From: Shewanella amazonensis SB2B
GTDB lineage: Bacteria > Pseudomonadota > Gammaproteobacteria > Enterobacterales > Shewanellaceae
NCBI RefSeq assembly: GCF_000015245.1
Contig: NC_008700.1
Coordinates: 1,618,001-1,682,000 of the forward strand
DNA length: 64,000 bases
Reading direction: 5' to 3'
Of the stretch, positions 43,333 through 52,637 are shown piece by piece (position 1 is the stretch's first letter; each line of letters opens with the position of its first letter). The notes under the pieces were generated by a model. It had not been told where the DNA came from. It ran no database searches and was given only the letters and a program-made list of their open reading frames with translations. The translations under genes and the position numbers were made by a program.

Positions 43333-43920
43333 GTGTCATCGCCCATTTCTGCCAAGCCGCTGGCCACGGATGTCTTGCAGGACAGATTGGCCAGCTTGGT
43401 GCGGGAAGACGCGGTTGCGATGACCTGCCTTAAAGCGGCCAGAGAGGTGATGGCCAGGTTCGGTATCGAGGAGTATCTGCTGGCGGCTGGATTTGTGCGC
43501 CAGCGGGTGTGGGATAGCCTCCATGGTATTGAGCCTCGTCAGCTTGCCGATGTTGACCTGATTTATTGGGGGGCAGGGGAGCGTGCCCTGGAGGCGCAGC
43601 TCACTGAGGCGCTTTGCAAGAGACTCACCGGTACCCCTTGGGAAGTGAAAGACCAGCGCCGCATGCACCTGCGCCATGGTGATGCGCCCTACCAGAATTT
43701 GGTGGACGCCATGGCTGCCTGGCCGGAGCAGGAAACGGCCGTTGGAATCAGGCTCACCTGTGCAGACAGGCTTCACATTGAATCGGCCTGGGGACTGGAA
43801 TCCCTTTTTGCCCTGAAACTCACGCCATCTCCGCGTCGGCCAGTCGAGGTGTTTTTGCAGCGCCTTCGCTCAAAAGACTGGCTTGCGCGTTACCCAAAAC
43901 TGCAATTGGCTCAGCCATAA
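43333..43920 (+). CDS. Nucleotidyltransferase-like protein (NTP_transf_6 type)
   Basis: 195 aa. IEEYLLAAGFVRQRVWDSLHG and ADVDLIYWGA give the pattern of the NTP_transf_6 (DUF925) family; Asp residues (D-x-D) of the nucleotidyltransferase core are present. GTG start, 6 bp after the ybaY-like stop. Substrate unknown. Confidence 0.8.
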   Translation: MSSPISAKPLATDVLQDRLASLVREDAVAMTCLKAAREVMARFGIEEYLLAAGFVRQRVWDSLHGIEPRQLADVDLIYWGAGERALEAQLTEALCKRLTGTPWEVKDQRRMHLRHGDAPYQNLVDAMAAWPEQETAVGIRLTCADRLHIESAWGLESLFALKLTPSPRRPVEVFLQRLRSKDWLARYPKLQLAQP

Positions 43921-44329
43921 AGCAGCCTCGCATTCTCCTCTGAGGATACACTGCGCCAGCGACGGCACCTGCGCTGCGCCATTGCAGGATTTTCCAACTG
44001 GCGCGGCGCCAGGCATTCGCACATCTTCCTGCTTACTCACCTTTTCTTATCCTGACGATTTGCTTCGCACACCCCGCTCAATCGATGAATTTGGATGACT
44101 TTCCCGTTATTCGCCCGGAGATATTTTTGGCAATGACGTCGGTTGTCGTTGCAAAGCCGTGAAAGCGTAAACCGCTTTTCGATTGAAGTTGAATCGACGT
44201 CACTGTGCGTTTCTTTGAGTCTGCTGTGACGATGACAACACAATCTCGCTGAGCCACAAGACAAAATGCCCTAAAAGCGTGAGCGCGATCGCGCTCTTGC
44301 TACCCCAAAGTGGGTATCGCACAGTGGTG
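43921..44329. other. Non-coding stretch before ompW
   Basis: No gene. Contains a perfect 16-bp palindrome gagcgcgatcgcgctc (44281-44296) with no T run, and GACGTC-centred repeats at 44133-44203. I see no further structure of clear function. Confidence 0.55.
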
Positions 44330-44343
44330 TTGATTTGGATCAA
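44330..44343. promoter_or_regulatory. FNR/EtrA-type site upstream of ompW
   Basis: TTGATTTGGATCAA is a perfect TTGAT-N4-ATCAA, about 89 bp before the ompW start. This is the established FNR/EtrA consensus; CRP could also bind weakly. Confidence 0.8.
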
Positions 44344-44431
44344 GAAAGTTAACGGGTTGCTCTGGCAGGCTAGGCCTCAATTGTTACGGACGTAACAGAA
44401 AATAACAAAGCCCACGTGGTTAATGGAGTAA

Positions 44432-45076
44432 ATGATGAAGAAATCCTATCTGTCCGGTCTGATCGCTGCCTCCCTGCTGTCTGTTGTTTCTGCCTCTGCT
44501 TTTGCGCACCAGGCTGGCGATATTATCGTGCGTGCCGGTGCTGTTGTTGTTGCACCCAATGAGTCCAGCCCAGTCGTGGCTGATGTGGCCGAATTTGGTG
44601 TGAGCAACAACACTCAGCTGGGTCTGAACTTTGGCTACATGCTGACCGACAACTGGGCCATCGAACTCCTGGCGGCTACACCATTCACCCATGATGTGTC
44701 TCTTGGCGTGTTGGGCAAGATTGCCGAAACCAAGCACCTGCCTCCGACGCTGGTTGCCCAGTACTACTTTGGCAACGCCAATTCCGCCTTCCGCCCTTAC
44801 GTGGGTGTGGGTGTGAACTACACCAACTTCTTTGACACCGAATTCACCAACGATTTGGACGGTGCCCTGACCGATTTGAGCCTGTCCACTTCAGTGGGTT
44901 GGGCCGCCCAGGTAGGTTTTGACTACAGTTTCAACAAAAACTGGATGCTGAACGCCTCTGTGTGGTACGCCGACATCAGCACAGACGTGAAATTCAACCT
45001 GGGTGATACCCCTGTTGTGGTTGAAACTGATATCGACCCATGGGTTTACATGGTGAGTGTGGGTTATAAATTCTAA
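44432..45076 (+). CDS. ompW: Outer membrane porin-like protein OmpW
   Basis: 214 aa. Signal peptide ending ASAFA, then HQAGDIIVRAGAVVV...NWAIELLAATPFTHDV...FRPYVGVGVNYTNFF, C-terminal Phe (VGYKF): an eight-strand OmpW barrel. Two in-frame ATGs at 44432 and 44435; either works. OmpW is known to be induced anaerobically through FNR in enterics, in line with the FNR-type site. Confidence 0.94.
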   Translation: MMKKSYLSGLIAASLLSVVSASAFAHQAGDIIVRAGAVVVAPNESSPVVADVAEFGVSNNTQLGLNFGYMLTDNWAIELLAATPFTHDVSLGVLGKIAETKHLPPTLVAQYYFGNANSAFRPYVGVGVNYTNFFDTEFTNDLDGALTDLSLSTSVGWAAQVGFDYSFNKNWMLNASVWYADISTDVKFNLGDTPVVVETDIDPWVYMVSVGYKF

Positions 45077-45107
45077 GGTTGTTTCTTCCCTGCCAAACCT
45101 TGGATAA

Positions 45108-45133
45108 AAAAGGCGCCCACCGGGCGCCTTTTG
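45108..45133 (+). terminator. Terminator after ompW
   Basis: aaaaggcgccc-acc-gggcgcctttt, 11-bp stem. It lies before the convergent SDR gene. Confidence 0.85.
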
Positions 45134-45162
45134 TCATGCTGTTTTCTCATTGAACATTGCTG

Positions 45163-45903
45163 TCAATGTTTGCCCTTTTTCTTCCAGTGACGGGTGTTGT
45201 AGATGTATTCCGGCAGCAGACGTATCAGCCAGGCCACTAACGCCCAGCGACGGGTGATGTAGGCTCTGCGCTTACCTTTTTTCAGTGCGTGTAAAATCTG
45301 CGTGGCGACTTTGGGCAGTGGCTGTAACCAAAAGCGGCTTTGCTGCATGGCGGCTTTGTCCAGCAGTCCCAGTTGCAGATCGGTAATGGTGATGGGGAGT
45401 TTCAATCGCTGGGCATGCATCGATAAACCTTCGAGATAATTCTGCGCAAAGGCTTTGGACGCATGGTAAGCCACGGCAGGGCCACCTCGCTGACCGGCGA
45501 TGGAGTTGATGGCAGCCAGTTGCCCGTACCCTTGCAGGCGCAGTAATCTGAACGCCGTATTGCAAATCAGCGCAAAGCCCTGCACGTTAACCTTGATGAT
45601 ATCGGCGTCTATCTGCCAGGGCAGATCCGGGTGATAGGAGTTGAGCCCTGTATTGACCAATACCAGATGGGCACCGCCCATACGCTGCCACAGGTTTTCA
45701 AAGGCAGCTATGGCGCGTTCTGGCTCTGTGATGGGTAGGGCTTCTATCTCAACGTTGCCCCCGAGGGACTGGATAAATTCTGTCATCAGTTCTGGCTCGG
45801 GTACCAGAACACCCACTCGGGTGCCTTCCTGTGTGAGTTGAGTCACCAATTCACGGCCAAGGTGTGAGCTGGCGCCCACAATTATTGCAGTTGCTTGAGT
45901 CAT
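45163..45903 (-). CDS. Short-chain dehydrogenase/reductase
   Basis: 246 aa. IIVGASSHLGRELVTQLTQEG cofactor site and intact Y-H-A-S-K catalytic motif. A C-terminal helix (RRWALVAWLIRLLPEYIYN) suggests membrane association, as in DltE/YbbO-like SDRs. Start MTQATAIIV; Shine-Dalgarno weak. Convergent with ompW. Substrate unknown. Confidence 0.85.
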   Translation of the reverse strand: MTQATAIIVGASSHLGRELVTQLTQEGTRVGVLVPEPELMTEFIQSLGGNVEIEALPITEPERAIAAFENLWQRMGGAHLVLVNTGLNSYHPDLPWQIDADIIKVNVQGFALICNTAFRLLRLQGYGQLAAINSIAGQRGGPAVAYHASKAFAQNYLEGLSMHAQRLKLPITITDLQLGLLDKAAMQQSRFWLQPLPKVATQILHALKKGKRRAYITRRWALVAWLIRLLPEYIYNTRHWKKKGKH

Positions 45904-46024
45904 AAGGATATTCAGCAAAAGTACAGGGCTACCATGATAGGGTGAAAGCCCATGCTGAACAAGATTCAAACTTGGATGTATAGACATCCAGAAGTCTTTA
46001 TGTATGATTTAGGAGATTATCACC

Positions 46025-46435
46025 ATGAAGAAATGGTTATTGCGTGTTGCCCTGCCGATGGCGGCATTGGTGGGGGCGGTTGGACTGGGTGGATGTGCCA
46101 GCAGTGCCGACGACGTGGAGATCAGTGGCAGCGTTTGGTTCAGAGAGCGTATCGCGCTGCCCCAGGATGCGGTGTTGACGGTGCAGGTGCAGGATGTTTC
46201 CCGTATGGATGTGGCGGCCGAGGTGCTGGGAGAGTTCAAGGTACCCGTCACCGCAGTGCCCAAAGACTTTACGCTGCGCTTTAAGCCGGACACTTTTAAA
46301 CAGGGCCACACCTACGCGGTGGGCGCACGCATCACCCAGGGCGATAAACTGCTGTTTATCAATACCCAAAGCTACAGAGTGGATTTCACACAGCCCACCG
46401 GCATGTCGGTGAGGCTGGACAGTGTGGGGCGCTGA
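46025..46435 (+). CDS. YbaY-family lipoprotein (second copy)
   Basis: 136 aa. Lipobox LGGC at the end of the signal, then ISGSVWFRERIALPQDAVLTVQVQDVSRMDVAAEVLGEF and PKDFTLRFKPDTF, the PF09619 pattern. The closest relative in this window is the 42919 gene. Good SD (AGGAG near 46012). Role in the envelope unknown. Confidence 0.85.
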   Translation: MKKWLLRVALPMAALVGAVGLGGCASSADDVEISGSVWFRERIALPQDAVLTVQVQDVSRMDVAAEVLGEFKVPVTAVPKDFTLRFKPDTFKQGHTYAVGARITQGDKLLFINTQSYRVDFTQPTGMSVRLDSVGR

Positions 46436-46496
46436 ACCGGGTTAAGTTTTACACTTACCGGCATCGCCCCGGAGTTAATCAAGGGAGAGGCGCAGT

Positions 46497-47447
46497 ATGC
46501 CGGTAAAAATCCCCGACAATCTGCCCGCGGCAGAGATACTGTCGGCCGAAAATATCTTTGTGATGTCAGAAACCCGGGCGGCCCATCAGGACATACGTCC
46601 GATGAAGGTGCTTATCCTCAATCTGATGCCCAACAAGATAGAAACAGAAACCCAACTGCTGAGGCTCCTTGGCAATACACCCTTGCAGGTGGATGTGGAC
46701 TTGCTGCGCATCCATGACAAGGAGTCCCGCCACACCTCGCTTGACCACATGAATACCTTTTACCGGGACTTTGAGGATGTACGGCATAAAAATTATGACG
46801 GCCTGATCATCACGGGAGCGCCGCTGGGGCAGCTCGATTTTGAAGAGGTGACCTATTGGGACCACATCCGCGAAATCATCGACTGGTCCCAAAGCCATGT
46901 CACCTCGGTATTGTTTTTGTGCTGGGCTGCCCATGCAGGGCTATATCATCTCTATGGTCTCAAGCGTGAATTGCTGAAAACCAAACGCTCCGGCGTATTT
47001 GTGCACAGTCGCAGCTGCGACCACCATCCGCTGCTGCGTGGTTTCGATGAGGAGTTTTTCGCCCCTCATTCACGTTATGCCGAAATTCCGGTGGCGCAAA
47101 TTCATGCTCACCCGGCACTGCAGGTACTGGCAGAGTCTGATGAGGCTGGGGCCTATCTGGTGCTGAGCCGAAACAGCCGTAACCTGTTTGTGATTGGTCA
47201 CCCCGAATACCAAAAATCCACCCTGAGCGATGAATATCACCGGGATTTGGCTGCGGGTATTAACCCCGAAATCCCCCAAAATTACTTTCGAAATGACGAT
47301 CCGGCCCAGCCGCCGGTGGCGCGCTGGCACAGCCATGGCAGCCTCCTGGTGAGTAACTGGCTTAATTATTATGTGTACCAGTTGACCCCTTACGATTTGT
47401 CCGACATGAGTGCCATCACCCCCTGGGAGGCCAGCTCAAAATCTTGA
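46497..47447 (+). CDS. metA: Homoserine O-succinyltransferase
   Basis: 316 aa. Activates homoserine for methionine synthesis. Catalytic Cys142 (LFLCWAAHAGLYHLYG) and the His/Glu of IGHPEYQ are present, with the N-terminal MPVKIPDNLPAAEIL block. A MetJ box was not identified. Followed by a small terminator. Confidence 0.95.
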   Translation: MPVKIPDNLPAAEILSAENIFVMSETRAAHQDIRPMKVLILNLMPNKIETETQLLRLLGNTPLQVDVDLLRIHDKESRHTSLDHMNTFYRDFEDVRHKNYDGLIITGAPLGQLDFEEVTYWDHIREIIDWSQSHVTSVLFLCWAAHAGLYHLYGLKRELLKTKRSGVFVHSRSCDHHPLLRGFDEEFFAPHSRYAEIPVAQIHAHPALQVLAESDEAGAYLVLSRNSRNLFVIGHPEYQKSTLSDEYHRDLAAGINPEIPQNYFRNDDPAQPPVARWHSHGSLLVSNWLNYYVYQLTPYDLSDMSAITPWEASSKS

Positions 47448-47458
47448 AAATCAATGTG

Positions 47459-47487
47459 AAAAGGTCGCGATTCTGCGGCCTTTTTAT
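47459..47487 (+). terminator. Terminator after metA
   Basis: aaaaggtcgc-gattct-gcggcctttttat: short imperfect stem with T run. Confidence 0.65.
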
Positions 47488-47609
47488 GTAATGCGCAGGC
47501 CCTTGAAATCCGCTTCGGCACCCGTGTCAATCTCAGTTCCCGCCACTGTAAATCCAGAGTGACAAGTCGTAGCCAGAAAATGCGGCTTGTTAGACCAATT
47601 TCTACTTGC

Positions 47610-47625
47610 TTTACGTTCGCGTAAA
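47610..47625. promoter_or_regulatory. Candidate LiuR operator before the ivd operon
   Basis: TTTACG-TTCG-CGTAAA, a perfect 6-bp inverted repeat 94 bp before the thiolase start. Same half-sites as the liuR-upstream box at 35864. Confidence 0.7.
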
Positions 47626-47718
47626 CGTCACATTCAATGCATCGGGTCGCAAACCGCGACCGCCATCACATTTGCACCGGGTTTTGGCCCCGGGCATCAC
47701 AAGCAATTGGAGTGAGAA

Positions 47719-48897
47719 ATGAGCGTATCGGATATCGTCATTGTTGCGGCAAAACGCACCGCCATGGGTGGTTTTCAGGGCAGCCTGTCTGAGGTGCCGT
47801 CACCCAAGTTGGCCGCGACTGCAGTCAAGGCTCTGCTGGATGACACAGGCCTGGATGGCGCCAGGGTTGACGAACTCCTGATGGGCTGCGTGCTGCCTGC
47901 AGGTCTTGGCCAGGCGCCAGCCCGTCAGGCTGCACTGGGCGCAGGTTTGCCGCTGTCAGTGGGCGCCACCACGGTCAACAAGGTGTGTGGCTCAGGCATG
48001 AAAACCGTGATGCTGGCCCATGACCTCATCAAAGCAGGCAGCGCCAAGGTGGTGATTGCCGGCGGCATGGAGAGCATGAGCCAGGCCCCATACCTGCTCG
48101 ATAAAGCCCGCGGCGGTATGCGCATGGGCCACGGCAAGGTGCTTGACCACATGTTCCTCGACGGTCTTGAAGATGCCTACACCGGCGGCGCCATGGGCAC
48201 CTTCGCCCAGAAAACGGCTGACGATTACGGCCTGACCCGCGAGTCCATGGACGCATTCGCCTTAAGCTCTCTGGAAAAAGCCAATGCGGCGATCAATTCC
48301 GGCGCCTTCGAAGCGGAAATCGTGCCTGTAACCGTGTCCAGCCGCAAAGGCGATGTGGAAGTGAAAGTTGATGAGCAGCCCGGTAATGCCCGTCCCGAGA
48401 AGATTCCGACGCTGCGCCCGGCCTTTGCCAAAGACGGCACCATCACTGCCGCCAACTCATCGTCTATCTCCGACGGTGCAGCTGCGCTGATGCTGATGAG
48501 CCGCGATCAGGCCGACGCTCTGGGTCTTAAGGTACTGGCCACCATCAAGGGGCACACTACCCATGCCCAGGAGCCAGCCATGTTCACCACAGCCCCAGTG
48601 GGAGCCATGACCAAGCTGCTCTCCAATGTGGGCTGGAGCAAGGACGAGGTTGATCTCTTTGAAATCAATGAAGCCTTTGCCATGGTGACCATGCTTGCCA
48701 TCAGTGAGCTCAAGCTGGATGCGGCCAGAGTTAACGTGAACGGCGGCGCCTGCGCCCTGGGTCACCCCATAGGCTGCTCCGGCGCCCGAGTGCTGGTGAC
48801 CCTCATCCATGCGCTCAAGGCCCGAGGCCTGAAGCGCGGCGTGGCCTCTCTGTGTATCGGCGGCGGCGAAGCCACAGCCATGGCCATCGAAGTTTAA
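47719..48897 (+). CDS. Acetyl-CoA C-acyltransferase (thiolase) of isoleucine branch
   Basis: 392 aa. VNKVCGSGMKTVMLAHDLI (nucleophilic Cys) and NVNGGACALGHPIGCSGARVLVTL (His and second Cys). First gene of the ivd-type operon; likely cleaves 2-methylacetoacetyl-CoA to acetyl- and propionyl-CoA. Could also act on acetoacetyl-CoA. Confidence 0.92.
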   Translation: MSVSDIVIVAAKRTAMGGFQGSLSEVPSPKLAATAVKALLDDTGLDGARVDELLMGCVLPAGLGQAPARQAALGAGLPLSVGATTVNKVCGSGMKTVMLAHDLIKAGSAKVVIAGGMESMSQAPYLLDKARGGMRMGHGKVLDHMFLDGLEDAYTGGAMGTFAQKTADDYGLTRESMDAFALSSLEKANAAINSGAFEAEIVPVTVSSRKGDVEVKVDEQPGNARPEKIPTLRPAFAKDGTITAANSSSISDGAAALMLMSRDQADALGLKVLATIKGHTTHAQEPAMFTTAPVGAMTKLLSNVGWSKDEVDLFEINEAFAMVTMLAISELKLDAARVNVNGGACALGHPIGCSGARVLVTLIHALKARGLKRGVASLCIGGGEATAMAIEV

Positions 48898-49011
48898 TTG
48901 CCAGGACACGGCAAACTGCAATCAACAAGACACTCGACAGAAGCGCAGGCGCGGCCATACACAATACCTACAAGGCTGCGCTGCCAACTCTGACCCTCAA
49001 AAGGAAGCGAT

Positions 49012-50505
49012 ATGATCACACAAGTTAAGCACTACATCGACGGTGAGTTCACCACAGGACAGGGTGAGCGCATCATTACGGTGACCAACCCGGCCAACAA
49101 CCAGCCCATCGCCGAAGTGCGCTGTGCCAGTGACGAGGAAGTGCACGGCGCCATCGCCAGTGCCAAGGCTGCGTTCCAAAGCTGGAAAGAAGTGCCTGTA
49201 TCCGAGCGCGCCCGGGTAATGCTGCGCTATCAGGCGCTGCTCAAAGAACACCACGATGAGCTGGCGACCATTCTGGCCAAGGAAACCGGTAAAACCTTCG
49301 AAGATGCCAAGGGTGATGTGTGGCGCGGCATTGAAGTGGCAGAGCACGCCTGTAATATCGCTTCCCTGCTGATGGGCGAAACCGTTGAAAACGTAGCCCG
49401 TAAAATCGATACCTATTCTTACACTCAGCCTCTGGGCGTGTGCGCCGGTATTACCCCATTCAACTTCCCGGCGATGATCCCGCTGTGGATGTTCCCCCTG
49501 GCTGTGGCCTGCGGCAACACCTTTGTACTAAAGCCCTCCGAGCAGGACCCCATGACGCCGCTGCGTCTGGCGGAGCTGTTTGAACAGGCCGGTGCCCCCA
49601 AGGGCGTACTGCAACTGGTCCACGGCGACAAGAGCGCCGTTGACATTCTGCTGACTCATCCTGACATCAAGGCCATTTCTTTTGTGGGCTCGGTGGGCGT
49701 GGGCCAGTACGTGTACAAGACCGGAACTGACAACCTCAAGCGGGTTCAGGCCTTTGCCGGCGCTAAAAACCACTGCGTTATTATGCCCGACGCCAACAAG
49801 CAGCAGGTAATCAACAATCTGGTGGGTGCCTCTGTGGGCGCTGCCGGTCAGCGTTGTATGGCGATTTCGGTGGCCGTATTTGTGGGCGCCGCCAAAGAGT
49901 GGATCCCTGAGCTGAAAGAGGCTCTCGCCAAGGTACGCCCAGGTCTGTGGGACGACAAAGACGCCGGTTACGGCCCACTTATCAGCCCAGCGGCCAAGGC
50001 CCGTGTACTCAAGCTGATTGAGCAGGGCAAGGCTGAAGGCGCCGAGTGTTTGCTGGATGGCTCTGACTTTACCGTGCCCGGCTATGAGTCAGGTAACTGG
50101 GTTGGCCCGACCATGTTCGACAAGGTCACCACCGACATGAGTATCTACAAGGAAGAAATCTTTGGCCCGGTGCTGTGCTGTATGGAAGTGGATGAGCTGG
50201 AAGACGCCATTGAGCTGGTGAACAAGTCACCCTACGGCAACGGCACCTCAATCTTTACCGCCAGTGGCGCCGCCGCCCGTAAATATCAGCACGAAATTGA
50301 AGTGGGTCAGGTGGGTATTAACGTGCCTATCCCGGTACCGCTGCCGTTCTTCTCCTTTACCGGTTGGAAGGGCAGTTTCTACGGCGATCAACACGCCTAC
50401 GGCAAGCAGGCTATCCGTTTCTTCACCGAAACCAAGACCATCACCTGTCGCTGGTTTGAAGACGATATCCCCCATGGTCCCAACATGACCATCGCCCTGC
50501 GTTAA
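49012..50505 (+). CDS. mmsA: CoA-acylating methylmalonate-semialdehyde dehydrogenase
   Basis: 497 aa. ALDH fold: TQPLGVCAGITPFNFPAMIPLWMFPLA, SFVGSVGVGQYVY, catalytic Cys in GQRCMAISVAV, and GQVGINVPIPVPLPFFSFTGWKGSFYGD near the end. Turns methylmalonate semialdehyde into propionyl-CoA (valine). AAGGAAG site; 114 bp after the thiolase. Confidence 0.95.
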   Translation: MITQVKHYIDGEFTTGQGERIITVTNPANNQPIAEVRCASDEEVHGAIASAKAAFQSWKEVPVSERARVMLRYQALLKEHHDELATILAKETGKTFEDAKGDVWRGIEVAEHACNIASLLMGETVENVARKIDTYSYTQPLGVCAGITPFNFPAMIPLWMFPLAVACGNTFVLKPSEQDPMTPLRLAELFEQAGAPKGVLQLVHGDKSAVDILLTHPDIKAISFVGSVGVGQYVYKTGTDNLKRVQAFAGAKNHCVIMPDANKQQVINNLVGASVGAAGQRCMAISVAVFVGAAKEWIPELKEALAKVRPGLWDDKDAGYGPLISPAAKARVLKLIEQGKAEGAECLLDGSDFTVPGYESGNWVGPTMFDKVTTDMSIYKEEIFGPVLCCMEVDELEDAIELVNKSPYGNGTSIFTASGAAARKYQHEIEVGQVGINVPIPVPLPFFSFTGWKGSFYGDQHAYGKQAIRFFTETKTITCRWFEDDIPHGPNMTIALR

Positions 50506-50614
50506 TCACTTTCGGGTGCTTAACCTGGCGAGGCCGTAAACCAAAACCACCTTCAAGGCCGGCATTATGCCGGCCATCACATGAAGTGACCCCAGAGTCA
50601 CGGGAGCAGTCAAG

Positions 50615-51772
50615 ATGGATTTCAATTTCAACGAAGATCAACGTCAGTTTGCCGACCTGGCACGCCAGTTTGCCGCGGATGAGCTGACCCCCTTTGCCGC
50701 CAAGTGGGACGAAGAGCATCATTTCCCCAAAGATGTGATTCAAAAGGCCGGTGAGCTGGGTTTCTGTTCACTCTATTCCCCTGAATCAGAAGGCGGCATG
50801 GGCCTGTCGCGCCTGGATGCCTCGATTATCTTTGAAGAGCTGTCAAAGGGCTGTACCGCCACTACCGCGATGCTGACGATCCACAATATGGCCACCTGGA
50901 TGGTGACGACCTGGGGCACTGAGGCGTTTCGCGCCGAATGGTCTGAGGCCCTCACAACGGGTGCCAAGTTGGCCTCATACTGCCTGACCGAGCCCGGTGC
51001 CGGCAGTGATGCCGCGTCACTCACCACCAAGGCTGTGCGTGAAGGCGATGAGTACGTGATTAACGGCAGCAAAATGTTTATTTCAGGCGCCGGTGCCACC
51101 GAGCTTTTGGTGGTGATGTGCCGCACCGGAGAAGCCGGTCCCAAAGGTATTTCTGCCATTGCCATCCCCGCCGATGCCGAGGGTGTCATTTACGGCAAGG
51201 CCGAAGACAAGATGGGCTGGAACGCCCAGCCAACCCGCCTTATCACGTTTGAAAACGTGCGCGTACCGGTGCAAAACCTGCTGGGTGAAGAAGGCCAGGG
51301 CTTTACCTTCGCCATGAAGGGCCTCGATGGCGGCCGTATCAATATCGCCACCTGCTCCGTAGGTACCGCACAGGCTGCCCTGGAGCGCTCAATCGCGTAC
51401 ATGAACGAGCGTAAGCAGTTTGGCAAGCCGCTGGCGGCCTTCCAGGCGCTGCAATTCAAGCTCGCCGACATGGCCACTGAGCTGGTGGCTGCGCGTCAGA
51501 TGGTACGTCTTGCGGCCTTTAAACTGGATAGCCAGGACCCGGAAGCCACGGCCTACTGCGCCATGGCCAAACGTTTTGCCACCGACATCGGCTTTGCCGT
51601 GTGCGACGCTGCACTGCAAATTCATGGTGGCTATGGTTATATCCGTGAGTATCCGCTGGAGCGTCATTTCCGTGACGTGCGGGTACACCAGATCCTGGAA
51701 GGCACCAACGAAATCATGCGTCTCATCATTTCCCGTCGTCTGCTGGACGAAAACGCCAACGACATCCTCTGA
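50615..51772 (+). CDS. Isobutyryl-/2-methylbutyryl-type acyl-CoA dehydrogenase
   Basis: 385 aa, FAD enzyme. LTEPGAGSDAASL, KMFISGAGATELLVVM, and EGTNEIMRLIISRRLL near the C-terminus with the short-chain type Glu in HQILEGTNE. Operon context gives oxidation of isobutyryl- or 2-methylbutyryl-CoA. A GC inverted repeat (about 50553-50577) lies in the gap before it. Confidence 0.92.
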   Translation: MDFNFNEDQRQFADLARQFAADELTPFAAKWDEEHHFPKDVIQKAGELGFCSLYSPESEGGMGLSRLDASIIFEELSKGCTATTAMLTIHNMATWMVTTWGTEAFRAEWSEALTTGAKLASYCLTEPGAGSDAASLTTKAVREGDEYVINGSKMFISGAGATELLVVMCRTGEAGPKGISAIAIPADAEGVIYGKAEDKMGWNAQPTRLITFENVRVPVQNLLGEEGQGFTFAMKGLDGGRINIATCSVGTAQAALERSIAYMNERKQFGKPLAAFQALQFKLADMATELVAARQMVRLAAFKLDSQDPEATAYCAMAKRFATDIGFAVCDAALQIHGGYGYIREYPLERHFRDVRVHQILEGTNEIMRLIISRRLLDENANDIL

Positions 51773-51825
51773 TTTGCCAGTGATTTCGATTGAATAGAGA
51801 CTTCGACAGAAAAGGAATAACAGCC

Positions 51826-52599
51826 ATGGCATTTTTGATTGAACGTATCGAAGGCAATACCGCCATCCTCACCATCAGCAATCCTCCGGCCAATACCTGG
51901 ACCCGTGAGAGCCTGAATGAGCTGAAGGAAAAGGTACTCGAGCTGAATGATAACAATGAGATTTACGCGCTGGTGTTGACCGGCGAAGGGGAGAAGTTCT
52001 TTTCCGCGGGCGCTGATTTGAAACTCTTTGCCGACGGCGACAAGGGCAATGCCGCCACCATGGCCAAGGCCTTCGGTGAAGCCTTTGAAACCTTGAGCGC
52101 CTTCCGTGGCGTGTCCATCGCGGCCATCAATGGCTATGCCATGGGCGGAGGCCTCGAAGTGGCGCTGGCCTGTGATATCCGTATCGCCGAAATTCAGGCA
52201 GTAATGGCACTGCCCGAAGCCACAGTGGGCCTCTTGCCCTGCGCCGGTGGTACCCAAAACCTGACTGCCCTGGTGGGCGAGGGCTGGGCCAAACGCATGA
52301 TCCTCTGTGGTGAGCGTATCGATGCCACCAAGGCGCTGAATCTTGGGCTGGTAGAAGAGGTGGTGGAGAAGGGCGAGTCCCTGAGTGCCGCCATCGCCCT
52401 GGCCGCCAAGGTTGCCAAGCAAAGCCCATCTGCCGTGGCCGTGTGCAAAAAGCTTATTCAGAGTGGGCGCAATATGCCACGCACCCAGGCACTGCCGCTG
52501 GAGCGTGAACTCTTTGTTGGTCTTTTTGATACCGAAGATCAAGCCGAAGGGGTGAATGCCTTCCTCGAGAAGCGTGCCGCCCAGTGGAAAAACCGCTGA
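51826..52599 (+). CDS. Enoyl-CoA hydratase
   Basis: 257 aa crotonase. GEGEKFFSAGADLKLFADGD and NGYAMGGGLEVALACDIRIAE (oxyanion hole), and PEATVGLLPCAGGTQNLT with catalytic Glu positions. Hydrates methacrylyl-CoA or tiglyl-CoA in this pathway (by context). RBS AAAGGA before the ATG at 51826. Confidence 0.92.
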   Translation: MAFLIERIEGNTAILTISNPPANTWTRESLNELKEKVLELNDNNEIYALVLTGEGEKFFSAGADLKLFADGDKGNAATMAKAFGEAFETLSAFRGVSIAAINGYAMGGGLEVALACDIRIAEIQAVMALPEATVGLLPCAGGTQNLTALVGEGWAKRMILCGERIDATKALNLGLVEEVVEKGESLSAAIALAAKVAKQSPSAVAVCKKLIQSGRNMPRTQALPLERELFVGLFDTEDQAEGVNAFLEKRAAQWKNR

Positions 52600-52637
52600 G
52601 GCCTTGCCTTGGACATGACATTACGCAAGGAGCGAGC

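Noticed and set aside
44281..44296. 16-bp palindrome as a terminator
   Set aside because: No T run and 360 bp from the upstream gene's stop; possibly a protein-binding site or chance.
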